NCBI GenBank assembly: GCA_013398955.1 | Contig: VWPU01003977.1 | Location: 1 to 64,000 of the forward strand | Direction: 5' to 3' | Length of the DNA: 64,000 bases | Source of the DNA: Callaeas wilsoni | Taxonomy: Eukaryota; Chordata; Aves; Passeriformes; Callaeidae | Shown: positions 1 through 11,020 of the stretch, piece by piece | Numbering within the stretch: position 1 is the first letter of the stretch | How the letters are laid out: the number at the start of each line of letters is the position of its first letter | Position numbers and translations under genes: made by a program | Notes under the pieces: generated by a model | Told to the model about the DNA's origin: nothing | Seen by the model: only the letters and a program-made list of their open reading frames with translations | Database searches by the model: none

Positions 1-261
1 TCCAAAGCCTGAGAGAGAGAGAGCACAAGGGGCTGCACCCAACCCTGTTTTTCCCAGTATCAAATCTCGCAGTATCTTTCCCCTACACAGGAAACCTCAG
101 GTAAAGAGAAAGTAACCAGCTGTACCCCTCCCCTGAGCTGATAACTTCTTTTGCCTCTGTTAAGTATCCAGTCATCATTGTCTCTTAGCAACATGTACGG
201 GGAAAATTCTATAAGAGGGGAAAAAAAAAAACCCAAAAGGAGAGCTCCTAAAACCCCAACA
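1..261 (-). mobile_element. ERVL-like LTR, partial (window edge)
   Basis: This stretch aligns along its whole length with 14560-14833, the end of the solo LTR at 13702-14833. Shared blocks include the GA-rich tract, the segment around CCCCTCCCCTGAGCTGATAA, and the final part ending in TAAAACC..CA. The LTR therefore ends at 261 and the rest lies outside the window. By analogy with the full copy the sense strand is minus, so this is the U3 (5') end. An A-run at 220-230 is longer than in the other copy. The left target duplication cannot be seen; the right one would be GTTTA at 262-266. It could be a solo LTR or the edge of a longer provirus. Confidence 0.8.
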
Positions 262-1020
262 GTTTATGATTTTGAAATGGAGAAAATATTTTTCTTTCAA
301 GGAAGTTCAAATCAGGGTATTATAAGCAGACTTGAAATTCAGCCTTTATTAAAGTACTTTTGAAAATTCATACCTTGTTTCCTGCCTGCTTTTCTACCAA
401 AGTTTTAATTCAATTGCTTACATTTGTTTGTCTGACTTGAAAAAGGCTTATGTCTAAGCTGAACAGTATAGACTCCTCAAGGACCTGTACATGCTGTCTA
501 CTTTATACCAATGATTTTTCTTAAATGTAAGTGGCCTTTCAAATAAGTGCTTGCTAGTGTTTCATATGAATGTTGCTGTACGAATCTTTTATATAAATTT
601 TCTGGGTTTGCTGTTACCCATTTCCTAATCTTCATTAGAAGTATTTGTTCTTATTTGTTTGGTGCTTTTATTTTTCTTTATTGAATTACAGGTCTACTAG
701 TCAACTCTTTATTTTAAACTTCTAGTTAACTGTGTTCTTTCTACAGTTCAAACCTTGCCATTCAACACACATTATTCTACCAAACTTCACTAACTTTCAT
801 CATCACTGTATAGGTGATTTAAAACAAAGTAAAATGTTCAATTTCAAAGAATTTTGAGAATGTTAATCTTGAAGAAGAATCTCATAGTTAACTGGAGGAG
901 AACATTCTGAATAAAAGGAATACCACAAGAGGAGGATTTATTTTCCTTTACTAAAAATTTTCTAGAGTTATCCTTCTTAATTCTAGCTGTCTACAAGATA
1001 CTTAGCATGCAAAGTATTTC
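262..1020. other. Unannotated AT-rich DNA
   Basis: AT-rich sequence with many short T- and A-runs and no recognisable repeat or convincing reading frame. It separates the LTR end at 261 from the CR1 3' end at 1021. Confidence 0.5.
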
Positions 1021-1660
1021 ACAGAATCATAGTATCACAGAATGGACAAGGTTTGTAGGGACCACAGTAGGTCATCTGCTCCAACCTCCCTGTTCAAGCA
1101 AGGTCATCCTACAGCATATTGCATGGAATTGTATACAGCAGGTTTTTGAATATCTCCAGTGAGGAAGACTCCACACCCACTCTGGACAATCTGTTCCAGT
1201 GTACAGTCACCTGCATGGTGAAAAAGTTTTCCTCATATTCAGATGGGACTTTCTCTGTGTCAGTTTCTGCCCATTGCCTCTTTGTCCTGTTGCTTGGCAC
1301 CACTGAGCAGACCTTGGCTCCACTCTCTTGGCATCCTCCCTTCAGATGCTTTAATGAGATCCCTTCTCAGTTTTTTCTTTTTGAGGCTGAACAACCCAAA
1401 CTTTCTCAACCTTTCTTCATAAGAGAGATGGTCCAGTCCCTTAATCGTCTTTGTAGCCCTCCTTTAGATCTGCTCCAGGAGCTCTATGTCTTTCTTGAAC
1501 TGAGGAGCCCAGAACTGGACACAGCACTCCAGATGTGGCCTCTGCAGCAATCCTTCTACTAGGCTGAGTAGAGGGGCAGGATCACCTCCCTCGACCTGCT
1601 GGAAATAATCTTCCTAGTGCACCCCAGGGTACCATTTGCCTGCTTGGCCACAGGGGCCCA

Positions 1661-3272
1661 TTACTGGGCAAGGGCAGTTGTCACGAACAGTTTGTTGTCC
1701 ACCAGCTCCCTCAGGTCCTTCTCTGCAGAGCTGCTCTCGAGCAAGTCAGCCCCCAGGTGATACTGGTACCTGTGGTTATCCTTCCCCAGTTGTAGAACCC
1801 TGCATTTGCCTTTGTACAACTTCAGGGAGTTCTTCTCTGCCCATATCTCCAACCTGTCAAGGTCCTGAAGGGCTGCACAACACACTTTGTTATTGGCCAC
1901 TCCTCCCAGCTTTGTGTCATCGGTGAACTTGCTGAGAAGGCATCTTCCTCTTCATCGAAGTCAATAACAAATAAGTGAAACAATACTGGGCCCAGTATTG
2001 AACCTTGAGGGACACCTCTAGTGTTCCTTCCAAACAGACCCTGTGACAATGATTTGGACACTCTAGAATCTGATGTCCAGCCAGTTCTTCATCCACTGCC
2101 CACCCATCCAATCCACACTCCCTAAATTTGTCCGTGAAGATTTTCTCAGTGACAGTGCTGAAAGCCTTTCTAAAGGTAGACAATATTCATTGCTCTCTTC
2201 TCATCACCCAGGTAGTTGTTTCATCATAGAAAGCTATCAGGTTGGTTGAGCATGATTTACCTTAAGTGACTCCATTCTTGCTGCTCCTGATCATCTCCTA
2301 TCCACGTGGATAGAGATGGCCTCCAGAGTGAGGTTCTCAATCACTTTTCCAGGAATTGAGATGACTGGTAGTTCTCTGTGCACTTCTTCTTGTCCTTTTT
2401 GAAGACCAGTGACCTTTGCTTTCTTCCAGTCCTCAGGCACCTCTCCCAAACTTCATGACCTTTCAAAACTGATGGTGAGCAGCCTCACTTTAATCTCTAC
2501 CAGCTCTCTCAGCACTCAAGGATGCATCCTGGCAGGTCCTGTGAACTCGTCGGTGTCAATTTTGCCTAGATGGTTCTAACCTGAGTCTCCTTGACCAAGA
2601 GTCAAGGAGAATTGGGTTAGAGTCTGTCTGTTTTCCAAGTTTCTTTTACCCTGGTCTCCTGGTTTAGAGTTTTCTGAGGGATGATCTTGTCAGTGAAGAT
2701 TGATACAAAGAAAGCCTTTGAAGGCAGTAAGTCTGCCTTCTCTGCATCCTTTCTTACCAGGCTTCCTCTACTAGTAACAGGGCCACATTATCCTTTGTTT
2801 TCCTTTTATTACTGATGTACTTGGAAAAGCACTTCTTGTTGTCCTTGATATCCTTGGCTAGATTTAATTTCTGATGAGCCTTGGCCTTCCTTTTCATGTT
2901 CCTACTTACTCTGACAGCCCCTCTATATTTATTCCAAGTGGTCTGACCCTGCTTCCATCTTTTCTGTGTTTTCTGTTTATGCTTGAGTAAGGACAGGAGT
3001 TTCGTGTTCATCCATGCGTGCCTCTTGCCCCCTTTGTTCAACTGGGATGCAGCGTTCTTGATTGCAGGAAGCCATCCTCGAATATCGACCAGATCTTTTG
3101 GACCCCTCTCAACTGCAGTTTGCTCCGTCCCATAGGATTCTTCCAACAGGATTCCTGAAGAGGTTAGCTCTCCTGAAGTCCATGGCTCCCATCTTACTTG
3201 CTGCCCTGCTTGCTTCTCACCTGATACTGAACTCCACAATCTCATAGTCCCTTCAGCCATGTCTGCCCCCAA
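1661..3272 (-). pseudogene. CR1 ORF2 remnant (EN-RT linker and reverse transcriptase)
   Basis: In life this encodes the CR1 endonuclease/reverse transcriptase that copies element RNA at nicked target DNA. The block 2754-3272 is still open for 172 codons. It carries the linker hallmarks AWMNTKLLSLLKHKQK, RWKQGQTTW and KCFSKYISNKRKTKDN. Further on, a block at 1822-2061 holds the RT motif GVPQGSILGPVLF. The catalytic F-x-D-D box survives as FTDD at 1916-1927 but in a different frame from that motif. Another block (1661-1900) keeps LEIWAEKNSLKLYKGKCRVL and LGADLLESSSAEKDLREL. At least two frame changes plus stops between 2184 and 2753 make it a pseudogene. Confidence 0.85.
2586..2610. repeat. Perfect 10-bp hairpin inside CR1 copy 1
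   Basis: TCTCCTTGAC and GTCAAGGAGA flank a 5-base loop CAAGA. It lies in a degraded RT portion of the CR1 copy. Confidence 0.7.
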
Positions 3273-3282
3273 CCTTCACGAA

Positions 3283-3420
3283 ACACAGATGAGTTCAGTT
3301 GGTTAGAGCATGGTGCTAGTAACACCAAGGCTGTGGATTCAATCCCTGTGTGGACCATTTACTTGTAGGACTTGATGATCCTTGTGAGTCCCTTCCAACT
3401 CAGAATAATCTCTGATTCTC
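3283..3420 (+). mobile_element. tRNA-Ile-derived SINE with CR1-like tail (TguSINE1-like)
   Basis: The head reads like a tRNA-Ile gene. An A-box-like segment GAGTTCAGTTGGTTAGAG (3291-3308) is followed by the anticodon-arm region TGGTGCTAGTAACACC and a B box GGATTCAATCC (3335-3345), then a degenerate acceptor GTGTGGACCA. After a short linker comes a CR1 3' tail, GATGATCCTTGTGAGTCCC, then CCAACTCAG and a degenerate TCTGATTCT end. This architecture matches what I know of TguSINE1, in which RNA polymerase III transcribes the tRNA part and the tail recruits CR1 machinery. It lies in plus orientation inside the minus-strand CR1 copy, between the endonuclease end and the linker. It is not a working tRNA: the acceptor stem does not pair and the anticodon position reads AGT. 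Confidence 0.85.
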
Positions 3421-3798
3421 CAACAAGGCCTTCCCTGTTTGTTAGGGTGAGGTCAAACAACACATAATTCCTGGTGAGATTCTCCCCTACTTGAAACAGG
3501 AAGTTGTCCTTAATGCTTTTCAGAAGCCTCCTGGATTGCTTCTGCTTTGCTGTGTACCCTTATGTCTTGCACATATTAGTTAAAAACCAGTGTCTCTGAC
3601 TTTGAGGCTGCTTTGAGCCACCTGTAGAGGGCCTCATGCACTTCCTTCTCTTGGAGCCTGTAGCACACACTGACAGCAGTGTCACTCTTACTAGTCCCCT
3701 CTTTTATCCTAACCTATAAGGTCTCTACTCACTTGTCAGAGACAGAGCTAAATGTATTCCAAGTGTTGTCTGACATGGAGGGCAACTCCACAGTAGGG

Positions 3799-4929
3799 CA
3801 TAACATGACATAACTTTCCTTTTTGAATTCCTTAAACGAAATGTGAAACCAAGCTAATTTCATCTTCTGCCTGCACATTACAATGTATCATCATAAACAC
3901 AAATTTCACATATATTCTGGTCTTTCAGCAGCAGTCTAATCAACTAGGAACTTAAAACTAATTGCTTCTACAAGGAGACTATGAAGATTGAGGAAATCAC
4001 TTCAATGGCATATATTGATCCATCTTGTATGCAATGACACAGACATAATTTTCATATGAATAGTGCTCAGTACTTATTTTGTTAAAGATGCACAATCGCT
4101 CTCACGGAAAGCAATGATTGCTGCATTAACAATGAGCTGTACTCCCTTTTGATAAAGATGTTAATTGTTATAATATTCATACTACAGTTTTTGTTAAGTA
4201 ATGAGACATATTTTTCTTTGCTATAACCGAAACTGAACTTTACAGTCAAGAAAACATGGGTTGGAGTATTAACTTGTTTGGCTCAGATACACGTTTCTTT
4301 GAACCTGGTATGAGCAACTCCTTGTTTATTATGTCCACAATATGTCTTTTCATATAGATGTAATTGTTTCATAACTATAAATTACAGATTCAGACAGATT
4401 CAAAATCCTCTTTCTTTTAAGCATTGTGTTTCCTGATGATATTGTAAGTATGCTTTTGTTCATTTCTTTGAAGAGAGAGGAAGTGAAGAGATCCTGTGCA
4501 GAAAAAATGGCCAATCTTATTACCTTCACCCCCGCAAAGTTACCATAGATTTCATTCAAACAGGGTCTCTGATATTTATGCTACTTAGACACACAGGCAC
4601 TTACTGAAAGTATAAAGTATAGCCATACTAGCCAGAAATATAGTAACTCCAGAAATCTCCCTGAAACTATTAAAAGAAGCCATCCCAATCAGCTAAGAAA
4701 ATTGGTCCGTGGGCATACGTGTCTCAACTTCTTAGCTTTACCTTGCTTCTTTCCTCCTTCTTCTCAATCCAAGAAAGGTAAAATTAAGATATCATGTTTT
4801 AGTAATCAGTTAAGCTCTTGTTCCTTGCCATTGTAGTTTAATAACCTGTTACATAGTGTCTTAGTCTAAAACAATTATCAGGCAAAGACATCTTTTATGT
4901 CCCCTTTAGTTTTAACCAAAAGATAAAAA
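3799..4929. other. Unannotated AT-rich DNA
   Basis: Beyond the EN end of CR1 copy 1 I see only AT-rich single-copy-looking sequence. No LTR ends, tail repeats or plausible exon were recognised. Confidence 0.5.
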
Positions 4930-5162
4930 GATACTGGTCCCCTGGGAACTAAGAAAACAAGATGGAGCAGATGACCCTCCTCTCAAGATGGTGGCCACCT
5001 TGGCAGACCATGTAGACCTGAAGACAAAGACAATATTGTGGAGAAGCACCTCTTGGCTCAACCTTCCCGTGGAATAAAACACCTGGAGGGCTGGGGCTTA
5101 TAGAGGAGTTCAGGAGGCAGATGGGAAATGCTGTCATTGCCTGGGAAGTTTTGGCCCTGCAG
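4930..5162. other. GC-richer block, possible retroviral fragment
   Basis: More GC-rich than its surroundings, with an AAGATGGTGGCCACC segment of the kind often seen in retroviral U3 or leader regions. It abuts the candidate LTR starting at 5163. I could not identify a primer-binding site next to the LTR. It may be another LTR fragment or unrelated host DNA. Confidence 0.25.
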
Positions 5163-5468
5163 TGTTGATCCCAAAATCTGTCAGATAGAAAGTTTCTAAC
5201 ACAGTTTTGAATATTAGAAATCTTAGGCATTCTTTATTGAAGCACGCTTGTCACTCAGAGCATCCTTCCTCTAATCAAGTGCCCCAAGAATCAGGTAAAC
5301 ATAGCTTTTATCATAAACAGTGATTACATATTAATCAGCTAACCCTACTTACTTGATGTATATGTATTACTTTATTTTACATAGTCACACCCCTTATCAA
5401 AGTCCTTATGTGGTTCTTTGGGGTCCGTCTTCAATGTTCGGTGTCCTTTTTAGGTAGCTGTTCCTTTA
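5163..5468 (-). mobile_element. Candidate short ERV LTR (gamma/ERV1-like architecture)
   Basis: Read on the minus strand, this stretch has the order expected of a compact LTR. A polypurine tract lies just upstream (5469-5479). A TATA-like GATAAAAGC follows (about 5308-5317), then AATAAA at 5238-5233 about 75 bases further on. The end is a CA at 5163 (TGTTGATCCC on the plus strand). That gives U3 of about 190, R of about 65 and U5 of about 50 bases. A second AATAAA lies at 5376-5371. Weak points: the sense 5' end reads TA instead of TG, and I found no duplicated target site. Confidence 0.4.
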
Positions 5469-5479
5469 CCCCCTCTTTC
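5469..5479 (-). other. Candidate polypurine tract
   Basis: On the minus strand this reads GAAAGAGGGGG. In retroviruses such a tract primes plus-strand DNA synthesis immediately before the 3' LTR. Its position at the edge of the candidate LTR is the main reason to take that LTR seriously. Confidence 0.35.
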
Positions 5480-6110
5480 GAATAACTGCAATATCATTGT
5501 TTTGCATAACTTCTGCTTTGTCAGTCTTGTGGAGCTGAGCTGGCATTGTGGTTGCATTTTGCCCGACTCATGTTTGCCTGAGTTACATCTTTTCTCTATT
5601 TCTCCAAGGTTGTTCTGTTCCGTTCTAATTCTACTGTCCTTGTCGGTGTCAGCCCTTCTTCCATTCAGCAACAGGGGTGGTGGTGGGGGTGTGTGTGTGT
5701 GTGTGTGTGGTCCGCGCTGCCACTTGCTGCCTCCTCCTGCCACCCACTGGACTCGATGTCAGCGCAGTCTTGGGTCACTGCCCCATAGCAAGGGGGTGGG
5801 TGGGAAGAAAATGGACTCACTGGTCACTGAGGAACAGCTCCCCTTGCCTCCCTGGTCACAACTGTAGTTCTGGAGCTGTCACTTCAGCACCATTTGGCTT
5901 GGGAACGGCTCTCCTGCCTCTTCTCACCACCTTGTCCTGCAGAAGTGTCCTGGAAAGGATTGGAAATGGGAAAGGACCTGCTGGTTGTGCAGTGCCGGGG
6001 TCTGCCCTTCACTTCAGTGAGCCAGACAAAATGGACCCCTTACCATGCCATGGTTGTGGCCATGGCTTTTTCCCTGCCAAAACCATACATATGGCTGTGA
6101 CGTGAGTGGT
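5480..6110 (-). other. GC-rich block next to candidate LTR, possibly retroviral internal DNA
   Basis: If the LTR at 5163-5468 is a 3' LTR on the minus strand, this would be the end of the internal region. It is clearly more GC-rich than the flanks and ends near 6110. Open frames of about 97-142 codons occur on both strands but look like low-complexity or chance frames. They are rich in H/T/P from the GT repeat, and none resembles env or pol. It could equally be an unrelated GC-rich host segment. Confidence 0.3.
5674..5708. repeat. G-rich tract followed by (GT)10
   Basis: 5674-5689 reads GGGGTGGTGGTGGGGG, directly followed by ten GT units (5689-5708). Such sequence can form G-quadruplex and Z-DNA in vitro. 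Likely polymorphic in length. Confidence 0.9.
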
Positions 6111-9100
6111 ACTTGAATAGACAGCACTGAAATCCTTAACACTCTTGTCTCTGTACCCAAGACACTTAGTAAGGAACATTAGTGAATTAAGTTTTCACAT
6201 GTTTTGTGCCCTTTTATCCTTATATCCCTTTTTCTATCACAGTATTTCAGTCCTTTGCAACCTCCCATCTTTTCTGATAGTGCCAATGATCAAGGTGACT
6301 TGCCATTCTGGGTGGATTGCTGGTGCTATATTTGTCTTGCCTGGCTAGCCAGAAAGTAAGGTGAAAATTGAGAATGCAATATTTGGTTTTCACCCAACTT
6401 ATCCTCAGTTAGGAGTGTTACTGCCTAACCAATCAGTGATTTTGTCTGTATTCAGAGAAAATTAATTGTCTTTGAGACCTGTCAAGTTTGATTGAAATTA
6501 CCCAGTAGAGTGAAAAAAGCATGGGGGTAGGAGAACTGATGGATGTGCAGAAACCTGATAAGCACTGAACATCTCATTTCTTACCCAGGTTAAGAAAAGG
6601 CATGAAAACTATATGACCTATTTTATTTCCCAGTTTCATAGCATAAATTAAGAATAATTCTATAACTGATACAGTTCCAAATGTCTAGGAAACAACAATT
6701 AAGTATTAATTATTGTATTAAAATAACAACTAAGTACTTGACTCTCTGTCTGAAATTCCCTGTTTGATATTTACATGCTTCAGTTCTTAAGAAATCATCA
6801 TCACATCTTTACTTCTGATGTATAGTAAAGGAGGTGAAAACTTCACTGCTCTCCTATGAATGGCTCCCTCAAATCTGTTTGGTCACATAGCTGAAGTCAG
6901 TGAGTCAATGGTTTTAGAAAAAAAAAAAAGAGACTTTGCTTTTCAAGTGAATTTCAAGCCTATTTTCTCTCTTAGCTGAATTAACTGACATGTCATAAAT
7001 GTTTGTATAAAGAAATAGCTAGAGGCATGCACATAACCAGCTTCTTACACAATCATGCTATTTAACCAGTCTTTAAAACACTAGTTTTCTTGAAACATAC
7101 TGTTGCATGTATTTTTGACTATTTTGACAGCATTAAATTACAATGTTGAAAAGGCAAATCTGAGGCACTCTATTCCCTAGTGACAAAAGTACATGTAGAT
7201 ATATACACATTTACTGTACTAATTATATGTCATCAAATCAAATACCAGTATTCAATATTGTTTTAATCCAGAGAGGATTTTTTGGTGTTTCTGTTGAAGC
7301 AACAAAGTTTTCGAACTGTTAACTGCTTACATTTTTTGCCAGTTTAGCTTAGGAGAGGCATTTCTTTTTGCTGGAGATCTGAGATCAGAAAATAACCACA
7401 TGTTTAGGCACCAAAACTCAGCAAGTAACTCTGAACTTATTCTGTCACAGTTTCAATAAATCCCATCAGTTCCTAATAGACTCAGTGATACATTGTCCTG
7501 ATAGCTCCATCAAGCATTTGATTTATGGCTAAATAATCACTTAAAACCTTGCATAAGAAAAAGGGGTTAAATGAGGAAAAAGAAGTCACCCAAGCCATTT
7601 GAAAACATTCCCCCTAGTATTTGCCTGGTTTGTTGTCTTTACAGCTCAAATCCATTAAAACGAAAAATCACAGTCTATACATGAAAAGCACAATTAGAAA
7701 ATTGAAACTGCACCGTTTGGGAAGGTATTTCAAAAAGGGCTTGAAACTGTCAATTGAAAATCCCTGAACTCTCAGATGAGAAACATCTCAGGTGGAGATG
7801 GAGCTGTTGACATGGCTTTTTTAGCGTCCCCTAGGTGTCAGGAACATTTTAGGATAAAATCAATTACTTAGCAGCTATGTGACAATCCTGCTTGCAAGCA
7901 TCTATGAAATGGAATGCTTCTTGTGTTCTGAAGGGATCTTTTCTCTGAAGGGATCCTTTCTCTAGAAAAATAACAGTTTTAATATCTGCTTTCATCTCAC
8001 CAGTCTCTCAGACTGTCTTTTTGATCACATTTATAACAGTAAATATTTTTCCTGTTCTTTACTCACTGTTTCTTTCATATAAAACTACCTTACTTAGTCT
8101 TGTCTTAGAGGCAAATCTTTCGAAGTTTTAAGAACAATTAAGACCTACAAGTGTCAGTTTTCCTCCTCTTTCTCTTCTACACTGTTGGAGGTACAAAAGA
8201 CTTCCTTTAGGGAAACTACCTGGAGTGCCCAGATTAGTCGCCTACTTTGAAGTGTCCCTGAAAGAAGGAGTACGCTGTAAGATAGTTCAGTTTTGTTTAA
8301 AGACATTAATGTCTCTGGAAAAATCGACTTTGTATTAAATTAATGTTTAAAGATGAGTCTTCTGTCAGTGGTGTCTGTGTATTTGCTACAATGCTTTCCA
8401 AAAAACACCCTTTTATTGATTACATGTTGAATAGGCAGTGTATTTGTAGGATAAGATATCATCATTGCCTTCTGCACTTTTGTTGAAAATGTCCTTAGTA
8501 AATGTAAAATGTTTTTATGTGCTAGACTCTCCAGGAATATGTGGATGTGGCTGGACAAGACACTGTAAAAAAGTAAACACAATTATATTTATTGAAGTTT
8601 AAATGCTCATAAAGTAGCAAAACTGTTTAATTCTGTTAATGATTTTTAATTACTTAATATTTCATTGTGCTCAGATATGTTCAACATGTAAAGCAATAAA
8701 TTCAGTTTGCTTTGTTACCATACTTGTTGCATAAGTTTTTTTGCTTTATAACATATGCAGAGGGCATTTTAGCCAAAGCTTTGTACTTCGTACTTTGCAG
8801 GTGACATCCAGCTACAGAACACTAAGACTGTTGTTTGTCTAAAAGATTGGTATTAACTGATACATTGTCAGCAACAAAACAAGTGGTTGACATGCAAACT
8901 AATCAAATATACAACCTCACTTTAAACAATAGGATTTTTTTTGGTCTGAAAGCCAGATATACCAATGCTCATCTCTATGCAACATTTCTTATGCAGCCAA
9001 CAAAAGGGTAAAATGCTCACAGATCCCCCATGACTCCCCTTTTTTCTCCACCCAAAGTCATAGTCCCTTCTTCTCGAAAGTAAGTAGCCCTTACTTCTGC

Positions 9101-11020
9101 CCCCCCAGTGATGATGTGGGTAATATAGAATAAGAACCTAGACAGGTCTATATGGCTGAAGGCACTGTCCCCTCACATCCTTGGCCGAAACGTGTGTATG
9201 TACAGGACAAAGAGCTCTGATCACCAGAGGAAATTAACAAGTTAAAAGATTCATTGTCTCTTATTTACTTGAGTCATTTTGCCATGCCATCTCATTCTGA
9301 AGGAAATGGCAAATACTGCAATATACAAAGCTGAAGCACATCTCATACTACTTTTACTTATAGGCCTTCTGTCTGTTTCTAAAAAGGTTGACTTTATTAA
9401 GAACACAAATGTGGTTGAATTGCTATCATCAATTTGTGTAAACATTACGTGCTGTGGCTCTTGACTTCAATGAAGACCTCTTTTTGCTGTGCTAGTGACA
9501 TAAGTCACCAGTAAAGCAAGCATAATTGAAGTGTGACTGTCAGCCCAGTGTGTGAACTTGCTTAGCTGAATTAACTGGCAAATATAATCTAGTGGCCTAG
9601 AAGCAGAGAGAACAACTTTGATTTTCTCATATTTCCCTTCAAAAAATATCGGCATTCTGCTACTATTTTGAACACACGCTATGCCCATTTCAGTCACAAT
9701 TCTGTCACTTATAATTTTACTGGTATTTGTTGGAGGTCTCATTATGAACCTTTGCATACAACCTCTCATGAGAACCTTCCCAGATAAAGTCAGTGAGGCA
9801 CTCAGAGGCTCAGGCACAAAAGGGTGAGCACAGTATCACCTGCTACTGTGTTAGTAAAAAGGCATAATACATGCCAAGAGGTATGAAACCATGAGGGCAC
9901 CACAAGAACACAAGAATTCATGTCCAATTAAAAAGAGTGAATTCTGCTTTAAAGAACTGAGCTGTATATTCAGCACTTTGCCACACCAGTTTTTGGGCTA
10001 ATATTGTGTTTTCTTAGTACTAAGGTGCAAGTTCTTGTAGGGGTATGCTAAAATACACAAGCTGGAGTCATTGATAAAAAGAAGAGTCCTCCACAATGGT
10101 AAAAATCCTGAAAAAAGAAAAAACTCACCACAATAAACTTCTGATTTAGCAAGCTGCATATCTACAGCCACATATTAGCACATGACATGAAAAAGATGTG
10201 TCTCTTCAGTCAAAGACTTGTCACAGTTTACAAGAGATCAAATATATACCCCTATAAATTACTTGATACCATTATAAATTTGCTATGCCTCTCTATTCTC
10301 TACTTTATCTACAGGGATTATATTGTCACAAAAGGAACAAATTATTGTCAAAAAATTTAGAAATTGCTTATGGTCATCTACACCGTCACTACTGACATTG
10401 TCAAGGTGTCTGCATTAGGCAAACAAGGGATCAGAGAAAAATGCTCATGAAAATGGCATGGAACAAGTCCATGGGTGACAAAACTAATTTTGTCTGAAAA
10501 TTTGATTTTTGCGTTTTCCAGAGGAAACACAAAAAGACCTAGAGGAGACTTTTTTTTTAATTCATGGAAAAGAAAAATCAGTTAAAACCATAAAAAACCA
10601 AAAAGGGAAATTAGAATCATTATATGGCTATGAATTGCCATTCCTAAATTTGCAGTGAGATCAATATTTACTGTACCTAAACTTTGGAGTGCAGCCAAAC
10701 AGCCAGGGAGGGACCACAACTGAGACTGGATGTAAAACAGTGATCTTAAATCAGTGTCTTTTGCTTTCATTGGTAAGCTTTCCATTGCAGTTAAATGCAC
10801 TCTGGAGCATTACAGAAGACTTTTGAGTTTTTTTCAGTGTACGGAGTAGGACACCCTGATCAGCTTGGGCAGTTGTATCCTCTTACTCCTTAATTGTTGA
10901 GCTGCAGATTAGATATAAGAAAATGATGAAGTTTCTTGCTTGTTTACTCTTCTTATCGAAGGAATTTTCTGAAATGATAGTAAAAAGTCTATGGTATTTC
11001 TACTAAAATAACTTTAATAA
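6111..11020. other. Unannotated AT-rich DNA
   Basis: About 4.9 kb without a recognisable transposon or exon. It holds a 17-bp tandem duplication at 7929-7962, scattered T-runs and a cytosine-rich patch near 9040-9110. The longest frame is 116 codons on the minus strand (9467-9817), with no motif that I recognise. Confidence 0.5.
7929..7962 (+). repeat. 17-bp tandem duplication
   Basis: TGAAGGGATCTTTTCTC is followed immediately by TGAAGGGATCCTTTCTC, with one mismatch between the two units. Confidence 0.9.

Larger units (their letters stand above)
1021..3798 (-). mobile_element. CR1 LINE copy 1, long, interrupted by a SINE
   Basis: On the minus strand this reads as a CR1 non-LTR retrotransposon from the middle of its endonuclease to the 3' end. 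The 3' terminus at 1021-1045 shows the AGAATCATAG-type tail typical of CR1. Going up the element come the 3' UTR and RT C-terminus (1045-1660), RT core (1661-2500), EN-RT linker (2754-3272) and the endonuclease C-terminal part (3421-3798). Excluding the SINE about 2.6 kb remains, long for CR1, whose copies are usually a few hundred bases because of 5' truncation. The EN part has lost most of the GDFNHP-like segment. Frameshifts and stops separate the open blocks, so it cannot move itself. Confidence 0.9.

Noticed and set aside
1119..1562. 147-codon plus-strand frame
   Set aside because: Antisense shadow of CR1 copy 1.
3291..3355. tRNA-Ile gene
   Set aside because: Acceptor stem is not paired, the anticodon position is changed and a CR1 tail follows: it is a SINE.
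5502..6105. Overlapping 121- and 142-codon plus-strand frames
   Set aside because: They run through the GT repeat and low-complexity Cys/Val/Pro-rich sequence; no domain is visible.
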